Under the pieces are notes generated by a model. That model had not been told where the DNA came from. It saw nothing but the letters and a program-made list of their open reading frames with translations, and did no database searches. 64,000 nucleotides of DNA from Skeletonema tropicum (lineage: Eukaryota; Bacillariophyta; Thalassiosirophyceae; Thalassiosirales; Thalassiosiraceae). The stretch is from assembly GCA_037178625.1 (NCBI GenBank), contig CM074128.1, positions 868,001 through 932,000 of the forward strand, given 5' to 3'. How positions within the stretch are numbered: position 1 is the first letter of the stretch; the number at the start of each line of letters is the position of its first letter. Position numbers and translations under genes: made by a program. Positions 9,003 through 17,489 of the stretch are shown here, piece by piece.

Positions 9003-10706
9003 ATGACAACAATGTCAATAGCCGCTTCCATGATATCATCAGACAGCACTAGCTGCAGCTGGTGGTGGACCAGCAGCAGTCAACCTTCCGTCGGCGTCGC
9101 TATCCTTACAATATTCATTGGCTACATTCTGTTCGAAATTGGGTTCTTCATTCATTACCATAGATATCTGATCCCATTTGCCAACCAAATATGCCATACG
9201 AGTCCTCCAGCACCCTATAGAGATTATAGAACCGTTGGCGAGCGTGCCAAGTTACTAAGTCGAATTATAGACCGACTAGAAGCACAGTATCAATTGACCA
9301 AGACGACACAACAGGTGTCTGCATCGGAAGTTTACTACAACTTTATCGAATCTTGGTTCCGCAAGAATGAAGCGAATTCAAATGACACTAAATATAAACG
9401 CTTCTCAGAGCAGCTTGACATGACAACACTTGGTGTGGGGTTGTGTCCGCCCCTATCTCTATCAACGTATTCATTGGAAAGGACAAGTAGTGTCACTGAT
9501 GATGACGGTTTTACTTCTTCGTCCAATGATTCCTTACCACAGTTAGTCAACAACGAAAATGCAAAGAATAACATTGGAAGACTACGTCGAGATAATATGG
9601 ACGAGTTCCTTTCATGGGCGTTTTTTGGAGTGGACTGTGCCACTGTGGAATCAGATACAAACATGAAAGAAGCCCTTGATCAGTTCTACACCATTTTAGA
9701 ATCAAAAGCAGGATTGCAATTTGAACCCGGTAGAAACAGCCATTTCACTCCAAGATGGTTTACATTTGAAAATGTGCAATCGTTGTACCGACCATTTGGA
9801 GTTTACGCAGCTGTGGCTCTTTTGCAATTTACTGCAAATTGTGTCTTGTACTTCATGGGGTTTCGACAATACACTTGTGAAAAAGGATTGAGATACTGGC
9901 ACCGTCCAGCAGCAACAATGCAAAAAAATCAGCAAGATTGTCCGTTCTTGTTCTTTCACGGCATTGCACCAGGCGGTCATGCCCCTTATCTCCCAATGGT
10001 GCTACTGGGGCTTTTGCGAGGGGACAGGTCTTGTCATCGAGACATCTTCTTCTTTGAAAACAAGCCGATCACCTACTCTCTTTGCTTTGAAGCTTTGTCC
10101 GAAGAAGATACGGTGCACGGAGTCGTGGAAGCAATGCATCAACATCTTGACTCTCATGGAGCGAACAATTTGATGCTATGTGGTCACTCATTTGGCAGCT
10201 GTCAGCTTACCTGGATGATAAACTCGCCACAATTGAAAGACCGAGTTCATTCAATGATCTTGCTCGATCCCGTGTCTATTATTCTACATGAACCAGATGT
10301 CGTGGTAAACTTCCTCTATACTCGAAGCCCGGACTATGAAGATTCATATCATGTAAAACCTGATAGCTTGATAGGCAAAGTTATTCGATTTGTCAACGAG
10401 ACCAAAATTCACCTTGTCGCAAGCTCAGAGCTCTTTGTCGAGTTTTACCTGAGAAGGAACTTTGCTTGGTACAACTCGGAGTTGTGGCTTGAAGATATTC
10501 CACTTGATGTGAAGGTGCTAGTGTGTCTAGCAAAGAATGACGAGATTACGAATGCGAAGAAGATTGAGAGGGAATTATCTCGATTAGGCAAGTCGCGTAG
10601 CAACATTCAAACGATTTCATGGGATGAAGTAGGCCATGCTCATTGTATCAGTAATTCTGAACGATGGTCGGAAATTTGCGATTACGTGATGAAAATGGAG
10701 CAATGA
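9003..10706 (+). CDS. Membrane-anchored alpha/beta hydrolase (putative lipase/esterase)
   Basis: 567 aa. A hydrophobic N-terminal segment (VGVAILTIFIGYILFEIGFF, about residues 29-50) predicts a membrane anchor and a second hydrophobic stretch lies near 260-285. The C-terminal half is an alpha/beta hydrolase: oxyanion region FFHGIAPGGHAPY, nucleophile Ser396 in GHSFGS, acid Asp513 (AKNDEIT) and His545 (GHAHC). The order and spacing of the triad are canonical. The long N-terminal part (residues 50-290) is a helical domain seen in fungal and algal members of this family. The substrate is unknown; a lipid ester is an inference from the membrane anchor. Intronless. The start follows the 84-bp tandem duplication. 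Confidence 0.75.
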   Translation: MTTMSIAASMISSDSTSCSWWWTSSSQPSVGVAILTIFIGYILFEIGFFIHYHRYLIPFANQICHTSPPAPYRDYRTVGERAKLLSRIIDRLEAQYQLTKTTQQVSASEVYYNFIESWFRKNEANSNDTKYKRFSEQLDMTTLGVGLCPPLSLSTYSLERTSSVTDDDGFTSSSNDSLPQLVNNENAKNNIGRLRRDNMDEFLSWAFFGVDCATVESDTNMKEALDQFYTILESKAGLQFEPGRNSHFTPRWFTFENVQSLYRPFGVYAAVALLQFTANCVLYFMGFRQYTCEKGLRYWHRPAATMQKNQQDCPFLFFHGIAPGGHAPYLPMVLLGLLRGDRSCHRDIFFFENKPITYSLCFEALSEEDTVHGVVEAMHQHLDSHGANNLMLCGHSFGSCQLTWMINSPQLKDRVHSMILLDPVSIILHEPDVVVNFLYTRSPDYEDSYHVKPDSLIGKVIRFVNETKIHLVASSELFVEFYLRRNFAWYNSELWLEDIPLDVKVLVCLAKNDEITNAKKIERELSRLGKSRSNIQTISWDEVGHAHCISNSERWSEICDYVMKMEQ

Positions 10707-11015
10707 TGAGAAGGCAAAGAATATCTAGATTTGTAGAAGTAGTAGTAATGTTTTACATAGGTTACATTGTGTGGAAGACTTTCCATTGTCCTTAAGGTGG
10801 TTCAATTTTGTGGTGTCAAAATGCCTCTTGTATGATTTTAAGCTTCTAGGGGAAAGATGCGGCTCTGTTGTTATGTGCATGTATCGTGTCTGCCGCTATC
10901 AAAAGTCGTATCGAATTCATTGGCTTGTGTTAATAAAAAAGCCATTAGTAGGATGAATGAGGCGAGTGGAAAATCGTTTGTTTGCGTGTGAGGTAGATAG
11001 ACGTATCTTCTTCGA
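10707..11015. other. Convergent intergenic spacer
   Basis: About 310 bp between the hydrolase stop and the HSF-type gene stop. Only short shadow frames are present; nothing recognisable. Confidence 0.5.
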
Positions 11016-11787
11016 TCACACTGTTCTATCGTCTTGGCGTAGCTTACAGAGGATGGTGCAGCCCATAGCCAGTTCATGCATGAAGATTGATCTGTTGATT
11101 TCATCCAAATGTGAGTTCTCATTTTCATTATTTTGAACAGACCCATCAAGAGATGTCGAAGAGAACGAAGAACGCGTTGATGAAGTTGGAGATACTGGGG
11201 CTGTTATCAGCGGATGTGTTTTTGGCAAGCTCACAGGTGGAGCATCATTCTTGAGGGGAGTCATTTTATGAAAATCGGGCTGATCTTCGAGAGGTGTCAT
11301 AGTCTTGTGGCCATTTCCTTTGATCTTTGTCCGGATGATGTTCAATGCAAGTGCAGCCTTACCTCGAAGAAATGATGGGTGGTGATAAGCACCGCCGTCA
11401 GGTCCTCTTACACATCGAGAGAAACCTATATAAAAAGGTCAACGCATTGTAGATGGATGAGAGAAGGGTTCTGACGAACGTAAGGAGAAGCAAACTGATC
11501 GTAAATCACTCACCGTAGAGGTTCAGCTGCCTCTGGAAGCTTGTGTACTTGGACTGATTGAAGAAGCGACACATGATCGTTGCAGCGAAAACCTTGGGCT
11601 GGTGAATCCTGAAGGCTCGGCCGTGCTCAAGCCATGACACAACTGACTCCAAACCAGCGGCTCTAACCTCATCCAGCATCCGATGAAGTTTTATGGGGAA
11701 GGGATCGTAGACGCCACCGCGAGGTCCTCTCTTACCTCCTTTCGAGAGCAGTGGCAACGTGTTTTGATTTGGTAGCTGGCTCGTCAT
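11016..11787 (-). CDS. Heat-shock-factor-type DNA-binding protein, two exons
   Basis: Exon 1 is 11787-11514, exon 2 is 11425-11016, with an 88-bp intron (G|GTGAGT ... ATATAG|GT). The splice falls inside the DNA-binding domain and restores it: ...FQRQLNLYGFSRCVRGPDG. The predicted protein is 227 aa. The HSF domain spans about residues 22-115 (PFPIKLHRMLDEV, VSWLEHGRAFRIHQPKVF, YTSFQRQLNLYGF). No leucine-zipper oligomerisation region is evident in the short, low-complexity C-terminus. Diatoms carry a large expanded set of HSF-type genes. It is probably a nuclear transcription factor; the target genes cannot be inferred. Confidence 0.85.
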
Positions 11788-12354
11788 GGTGATAATATAT
11801 GAGTAGTATTGCAACGGTAGAGATAAAGCAAAGTGACACGCCAAATGGTTGGATAATACTTAGCTCAGCTGAATGTCAACAAAAAAGAGAAGCATGGCGG
11901 CATAAGGTAGGAAGTTGGAAGGCAAAGGTGAGATTCAAAGCTTTGCTCCGAGCGTTGGTGCGTGCCTTCTCTCGAAAAAAAGGGAAGCAAAGCTGAAGCA
12001 AAGTCTTGCCAGAAACAGGGAAGCCATAGGGGACGATGAGGGGTTCTCACTGGTGGACACGGTGGACATTTAGACACACAGATTGTGGTACGACTTTCGC
12101 ATATGATCAGCGTCAAAATGAATTCCTACGTTTGCTTGTCTTGGATAATGAGCCACGTAGTCCTAACAACTTTCTTGAACCTTTCGATGAATAATGGTGT
12201 CATCAGAAAAGTTGTGGTGATGGACAGACGACTGAAGACGGTGTGAATCTTCCTCTTTTCCCAAGGCTTGGGTAGACGACAATGCTCATTCCTTTTGCGA
12301 TTCGCACCGTCTAACCAAGCACTCAATGCTAGTGTGGTTTGACGATCGTAGTAG
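11788..12354. other. Intergenic region upstream of the HSF-type gene
   Basis: About 570 bp between the HSF start codon and the small gene at 12355. Only short unsupported frames on either strand; no RNA gene or repeat seen. Confidence 0.5.
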
Positions 12355-12600
12355 TTAGTTAAGCGAATCTATAGCAACAATAAAAATGAACCCGACCAAC
12401 ACCAACAAAAACCAAACGTCTGAGGGCTTCCCCTCAAACTCGGGACTGCCGTATGCACCTATCAACTTCTGGCCAGGGTTAAGGGGCCAAGCACCCGCCC
12501 CCGGCATGGCTTGGGACAGAGCAGTACCACATGTGATGTTCGAGTCTTCTGGGAAGTGGGAAGTTGAAGGAAGAAGTTTGGCTGAAGAAGACGAACCCAT
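12355..12600 (-). CDS. Possible small single-pass membrane protein (81 aa)
   Basis: ATG at 12600 to TAA at 12355. The C-terminus is a convincing transmembrane segment (VWFLLVLVGFIFIVAIDSL); the N-terminal 60 residues are polar with Pro and Gly. The family is not recognised. An antisense frame of 72 aa (12386-12604) overlaps completely, so strand choice rests on the membrane segment. A TTTTCAG directly before the ATG could be a splice acceptor, which would mean an upstream exon. It lies head-to-head with the SMP gene. Low certainty. Confidence 0.35.
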   Translation of the reverse strand: MGSSSSAKLLPSTSHFPEDSNITCGTALSQAMPGAGAWPLNPGQKLIGAYGSPEFEGKPSDVWFLLVLVGFIFIVAIDSLN

Positions 12601-12689
12601 CTGAAAATATGAGAACCCGATCCAACCGGGCGGGTTATCATCAAGTTCTGGCTACTGGTTCTGAACGTTCCGAGCTACTCCGTCCGCGA

Positions 12690-12773
12690 TGACGTCGGAA
12701 TGACGTCGGAAATCGATCATTGGATTGGAGCTGTTGTCGTAGTCACAGTCGTAGTCACAGTCGTAGTCACAGT
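12690..12773. promoter_or_regulatory. Tandem CRE-like TGACGTC sites and a 12-bp triplicate repeat
   Basis: TGACGTCGGAA occurs twice in direct tandem (12690-12711). From 12736 the unit GTCGTAGTCACA is repeated three times without mismatch. Both lie in the divergent interval in front of the SMP gene. TGACGT is the core bound by bZIP factors and is a known CO2/cAMP-responsive element core in diatom carbonic anhydrase promoters; function here is inference. Confidence 0.55.
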
Positions 12774-12946
12774 GTCATCTTCTTACACTTCTCATCGCAT
12801 CTGGCAGTATCGTATAGGAGTATATTCGCATTCGGCAGATGTAAAGAAGTGCATTGGGAGGCCAAGCGGGACATCAATAATAATGGCAGCCCATCGGATG
12901 AATATTATTGTTGGCTTGAGACATTGCAGGCGGCGTATCAAACATT

Positions 12947-14263
12947 ATGGCATTCTTAAATCCTTCTTCAACTCTGCCAACGCTATGCACCAAAACCCAA
13001 TTTTTTGGACCTACGAGAGTGAAGCAGAGACGAACAAAAAACGATGTGTTGTCGTATTATGGGCTAGATCCAATACCTCCGTTAAATCATCACTTCCACC
13101 GCACCAGCTCCTTGGCATTGCGCATGTTTCCTGCTGCTACAAGTTTACCAATATCTGCATCGATTAATGCAGCATCGGTATCCTCAAGGTACTCCGGCAT
13201 TACACATGTATTCCAACTGTTTGTCGCCTTCATCCTGGGCGGTCTCTTCTTCTCTACTGTGTTATCTGTTGTCACCACTTTCTTCGCCATTGGAAAGGAA
13301 AATATGATTCGTGGATGGGACATATTCAAGGCAGTATCAGGAAGTGTTTGGAGTGTGTTTACCTATGGTCTACAAGTTGCTCGCGATACTCTGCTCTCTA
13401 CAGAGGACGGCAAGAAACGAAAACAGTGGAAGTGGCGTGAAGCTTGGCAGGTCCTCAAGGAGCAGCTCACCCTTACCAAACAGGCAGCAATGGAAGGAGT
13501 GCAGGCCATTAAACTTGAGGCATCGATCTATAGTGCGGTTATCGGAACGCCTGGACTCATTTCATTACAATATTTTGTTGACGCGCTTACGCCAAAGTTG
13601 TTGTCATCACAGGCTAAAGAAAACTTTGCCAAAGCCCTTGCCGACCTAAGAAACCCAAACGTTCGCAAGATCACCTTGGGAGAGTTTGATTTTGGTGCAA
13701 AGGGACCAACGTTGTTGTCTGCACGAACATACAACCTTGATGATGCTATTGCTCTTGATGTTGATGTAGATTGGCCAAGTGAGATGAAGGCAAAGGTAAA
13801 AGTCACCTCAAAAATTGGTGTATCAATTCCCGTAACAATCAAAAACCTAAGGTTTGATGGAGTAGTGCGAGTGGTGCTTACACCACTGACTGATGAACCT
13901 CCTGGTTTTGGAGCTATTCTTGTATCGTTTCCGAAAGCACCAAGTATTGGTCTCGATGTTTCACTAAGTAAGATTGATATCACAAAATCACCTTGGCTTC
14001 GTGAAGAACTCCTCAAAGAGATCCAAAAGGCTGTGGCAGCAGAATTCTTATGGCCACGACGAATTGTTGTTCCATCGGTAGCCCCTACAAATCCAAAGCC
14101 AATATTAAGTCGAGTAGTATTGAATGCACTAAGTGAGACTGATCCCTTGCTTGATGCTGAGAAGAAGATCGAGAAGAATGAGATTTATCGCAAGAGTAAC
14201 ATCAAGAGGGAGAAGGCGCTTGAGAACGAGTTGGGACTTGATGTGGTTGTTGCTGATGCATAA
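12947..14263 (+). CDS. SMP-domain protein (lipid transfer / membrane contact site type)
   Basis: 438 aa. After a Ser/Thr-rich N-terminus there is a hydrophobic helix (FQLFVAFILGGLFFSTVLSVVTTFF, about residues 88-113), a basic linker, and from about 205 to 385 an SMP-like domain: FVDALTPKLL, ITLGEFDFGAKGPTLLSARTY, ALDVDVDWPSEMKAKV, FDGVVRVVLTPL, GAILVSFPKAPSIGLDVSL, then WLREELLKEIQKAVAAEFLWPRRIVVP. This follows the order seen in extended synaptotagmins and plant SMP proteins, which anchor in the ER and transfer lipids between membranes. No C2 domain follows; the tail is basic. The N-terminus could be a plastid or ER targeting region but no clear ASAF motif is seen. The start is the first ATG with a long uninterrupted frame. 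Confidence 0.65.
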   Translation: MAFLNPSSTLPTLCTKTQFFGPTRVKQRRTKNDVLSYYGLDPIPPLNHHFHRTSSLALRMFPAATSLPISASINAASVSSRYSGITHVFQLFVAFILGGLFFSTVLSVVTTFFAIGKENMIRGWDIFKAVSGSVWSVFTYGLQVARDTLLSTEDGKKRKQWKWREAWQVLKEQLTLTKQAAMEGVQAIKLEASIYSAVIGTPGLISLQYFVDALTPKLLSSQAKENFAKALADLRNPNVRKITLGEFDFGAKGPTLLSARTYNLDDAIALDVDVDWPSEMKAKVKVTSKIGVSIPVTIKNLRFDGVVRVVLTPLTDEPPGFGAILVSFPKAPSIGLDVSLSKIDITKSPWLREELLKEIQKAVAAEFLWPRRIVVPSVAPTNPKPILSRVVLNALSETDPLLDAEKKIEKNEIYRKSNIKREKALENELGLDVVVADA

Positions 14264-14445
14264 CAAACACTGCGTCAAATTTAGGCTAGCTTACCTCTTA
14301 TAGCGGTGGCTCGCGATAAGGAGATAGGTCTCAAATTTTCTGTCTATTATTTATATATGCTCATTTTCGCTGTAGAACAATGATAATGCGATCTTCGATT
14401 CATGAATCCAGTACGATATTGACCCCAAGTTAAATAAAAACCACT

Positions 14446-15708
14446 CTATCGATATCCTGACTTCTTTCCCTTGGGTTTGATCTCTTCATCCTGTACATGA
14501 TGTACGAAAATCTCATTGGGCGTATTGGGCGCATGATGCGAACTACCCTTGCTCCAATCGTAACTGCTAGCATATGCAAACATGTTCCCCTGTGCATTGA
14601 ATTGAGCACACGTAATCGTTCGGTGAATAGCAGGAAATCCCTTCAAACGTTGTTTGTTGTCCTTATCCCAAAAGTTGACGATCCCATCTGCACCTACTGT
14701 ACAAAACGTCCCATACCCCTTGTGAAACGCAATATGATTGACAGCATAGACATTGTTCCCATCTCTATGGCACTTGAATGCAAATGATTCCTTCCCAGGA
14801 ACTTTTGTCGCGTATTGAATCCCCACCCTACCTTCGATACTTCCCACGGCATACCCAGTATTATCCGGGAATGCGGCAACACATCTACTTTGATATTTCA
14901 ATGGACTTTCTTTCCGTTCGTGTTCCTGCGGTTGGCCTTGCACATTGTACGTGAGAATATGCCTCCCAGCACACGCCACGACCATTAAACTATCACTCGT
15001 ATCCATATCATACACACGCTCTGGTAACTGAATTTGTGCCACTGGATTAGGTTGTCGTGCGTCCCAAAATTTGAGAAGCTTGTCGTACCCTCCACTAACA
15101 ATCATGTTGGTGCCTTTGAGGAATCTCACTGATTTGATGGGTTGGTCATGAGATCCGATTTGCTGGGGTACATTGTTGGGTGGTGTTTGGCCGAGTTGCC
15201 ACATTCGCACGGCCTTGTCAGCGCCAACGGAGAATACGGTATTACCGTCTGGTGACAGACAGCAGTCGAGAACGGGTGCGTTGCCTTCGTGGTTGACTGT
15301 GATTTTTTTGGGGGTTGTTATGTTGTGATGGGAGAGATTCGATATTTCATGAAAAATACATCTTGTTGTTAGACGAGCTCAGAATCGAGACATGCTAGAT
15401 GATTGCGAAGATTCTCAAACATTATCTATGATAATTTTGACATCTAAAATGTGCTACAAAGTCTCACCTTGTGCCTTGGGCAAAGCACGAATCTGTCCCC
15501 CTTGCTCCTGCACCTCCCAACATCTCACGCCGCCATCCCAATTTGTCGACAATAAATGATTGGCAGTAGAACTCCAGCGCAGCGATGAGATGCCATCATT
15601 TCCGGCGGATTGGACACAATGGTCTGCCGGGGCGAGGCGATCTGTCGTGCCAGCAGTGCATGAGCCGACTAGCTGGGGGGTAGGGGCTACTGGTGCTCCA
15701 AACGACAT
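14446..15708 (-). CDS. RAE1: mRNA export factor RAE1/Gle2, WD40 protein, two exons
   Basis: Exon 1 is 15708-15468, exon 2 is 15296-14446, with a 171-bp intron (CAAG|GTGAGA ... ATCACAG|TC). Joining gives 363 aa, close to the animal protein. Motifs: GISSLRWSSTANHLLSTNWDG (first blade; split here as DGISSLRWSS and LLSTNWDG), VRCWEVQ, PKAQVNHEGNAPVLD across the splice, VSGGYDKLLKFWDARQ, ERVYDMD, SRCVAAFPDNTGYAVGSIEG, AVNHIAFHKGYGTFCTVGAD, TITCAQFNAQGNMFAYASSYDW. RAE1 is a seven-bladed propeller that binds the nucleoporin NUP98 (GLEBS motif) and works in mRNA export at nuclear pores. Divergent from the methyltransferase at 15799 with only 90 bp between start codons. Confidence 0.92.
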
Positions 15709-15798
15709 GGTGTTTTATGTGTTGCGAGCGTATGTACGAAGTAAGTATGAAGAAGGAAATACTTCTAGGTATTGGTATTCATCCCCTCTTAAGTAGGT

Positions 15799-16692
15799 AT
15801 GAGCACCATGATGAAAGCAAAATCCCACTATCTCCTACTATCCTCCCTACTTATCATGACCTTCTCTACACCATCATGTGCCTTCACGGCAGCACCACCA
15901 TCTCTTCCTCATAATCTTCTACCTAATTATGATCATTACTTCACGATAATCCCGCCAAGAAGGCGTCGTCCTCCACAAAAGCCTCTCTACCAATTCACCA
16001 CCTCATCATCTGAATTTGACAAGGACTATTCGAAATACCAAGGAGATGACGACGACGATGCAAATGCACGTTCTCAATTTGGCACCAAGTCATATTGGGA
16101 TGCCATGTATGAGGGCATGGGAGACTTTGATGCTGATGAATATAGCTGGTATTATGGATTTGAAGTTGTGAAGCCGTATCTGTTAGATTATACTTTGAAT
16201 GAGGACGATGATGATAATAAGCAAGACAAATCGACAATATCCATTCTGATACCGGGCTGTGGAAACGATCCTTTGCTGCTTGACTTGTATAATGCGGGAT
16301 ACCATCGTTTGACAGCGTTTGACTACAGTGAAGGGGCGATTGAACGTCAAAAATCGTTACTAGAATACCTTCCAATTGGCAGCAATTATTTGGACAGTGT
16401 TGAATTGAGTGTAGAAGATGCAAGATCATTACCTTCGGAATGGGAACAATCATTTGATGTTATAATTGAAAAAGGAGCGCTAGATGCAATTTACCTTTCG
16501 GGAGACGGCAACTTTGAACAGAGTGTCAATGAATTTTCCAGGTGTCTAAAAAGTGGAGGCATTTGCATGAGCTTTTCTGGCGTGGTGCCAGCGGAAGTTC
16601 GTCGTGACGGGTTTAATGACGACAACTGGGAATGGCTGAGAGACGGCAGTGAAGATTTGAAGGCTGGGTGTTTTGTTTTGAGAAAAAGATGA
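15799..16692 (+). CDS. Plastid-targeted class I SAM methyltransferase (METTL13/EFM-like)
   Basis: 297 aa. N-terminus is a signal peptide (YLLLSSLLIMTFSTPSCAF) with cleavage before Phe in SCAF|TAAPP, the ASAF-like bipartite plastid signal of diatoms. The mature part begins around the conserved FGTKSYWDAMYEGM and has WYYGFEVVKPYL, SAM motif I ILIPGCGND, an acidic end of beta-2 (LTAFDYSEGAI), VEDARSLP and FDVIIEKGALDAI. This arrangement matches the METTL13/EEF1A-lysine methyltransferase-like family, whose members methylate proteins. A plastid substrate such as plastid EF-Tu is conceivable but not shown. Intronless. Confidence 0.75.
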   Translation: MSTMMKAKSHYLLLSSLLIMTFSTPSCAFTAAPPSLPHNLLPNYDHYFTIIPPRRRRPPQKPLYQFTTSSSEFDKDYSKYQGDDDDDANARSQFGTKSYWDAMYEGMGDFDADEYSWYYGFEVVKPYLLDYTLNEDDDDNKQDKSTISILIPGCGNDPLLLDLYNAGYHRLTAFDYSEGAIERQKSLLEYLPIGSNYLDSVELSVEDARSLPSEWEQSFDVIIEKGALDAIYLSGDGNFEQSVNEFSRCLKSGGICMSFSGVVPAEVRRDGFNDDNWEWLRDGSEDLKAGCFVLRKR

Positions 16693-17489
16693 GTGAGACC
16701 AGGCAGAATGATCAGCGGTGCCTCAAGCCAAAGCAAGAGATTGCATGAATAGAAAGGAAGACAATACATGTATGCAGCATTTTATGCTTCTGAAACCTCG
16801 GCTGTACTTGGATCCTAAACACTTTTATCAGAGGTATAAGTATAGAGTGTGTGCTACCATACCACCAGCGCCACATTCAACCAGCCATACGTCGTGTCTA
16901 GAGAGCGCCGTCAAATAGGTGCTACTTGACATCTATGAGTATAAATCTCACTGTTTTGACACAATGAGTAATGCGTACTTATTACGATGCACCCAATCTA
17001 CAACCTTGTAGGGGACCTGATGAGGTCCAATTTTTTGGATTGGGATTCACTGTTCACTATTCGATTCAAAATTTAAATCATTGAACCCTTTTTCGCAAGC
17101 AATGACACTCTCAATTTTCTCAAGTAATGTTGTTGTCATTCAATTTCAAGTGGGCAATGCTTGGTATCACAAAGTAAAAGGAACCCAGGCGCAACGAAGC
17201 AAGCGCCCAAACCACTCTAGAGATCTCATTGTGTCAATAGGGCTACCGTTATTTGTAGTTCCATCCACAAAACAGCACAAAACACAAATACAACTCAATT
17301 TCCCTCAATTTCAAATTTCAAGCAATCTCGTCACCACTCTTTCGAGACGTTGCCTTTATTACCATCGATGATGGCCTCCGAGAGCCGAAAGGAGCAGTCA
17401 ATTGGTTTATTACAGTAGTTATTAAAAGCTGGCGTCTCTTTGAAGAGATTATAATTTGGCTTTATACGTGCCGCGAGTTAAGAAGCATC
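16693..17489. other. Intergenic region upstream of FCP1
   Basis: About 800 bp, AT-rich, between two plus-strand genes. Short frames only (up to 96 aa) without family resemblance; no tRNA or repeat detected. Confidence 0.5.

Noticed and set aside
12700..13167. 155-aa plus frame before the SMP gene
   Set aside because: It overlaps the promoter repeats and the SMP start in another frame and has no recognisable features.
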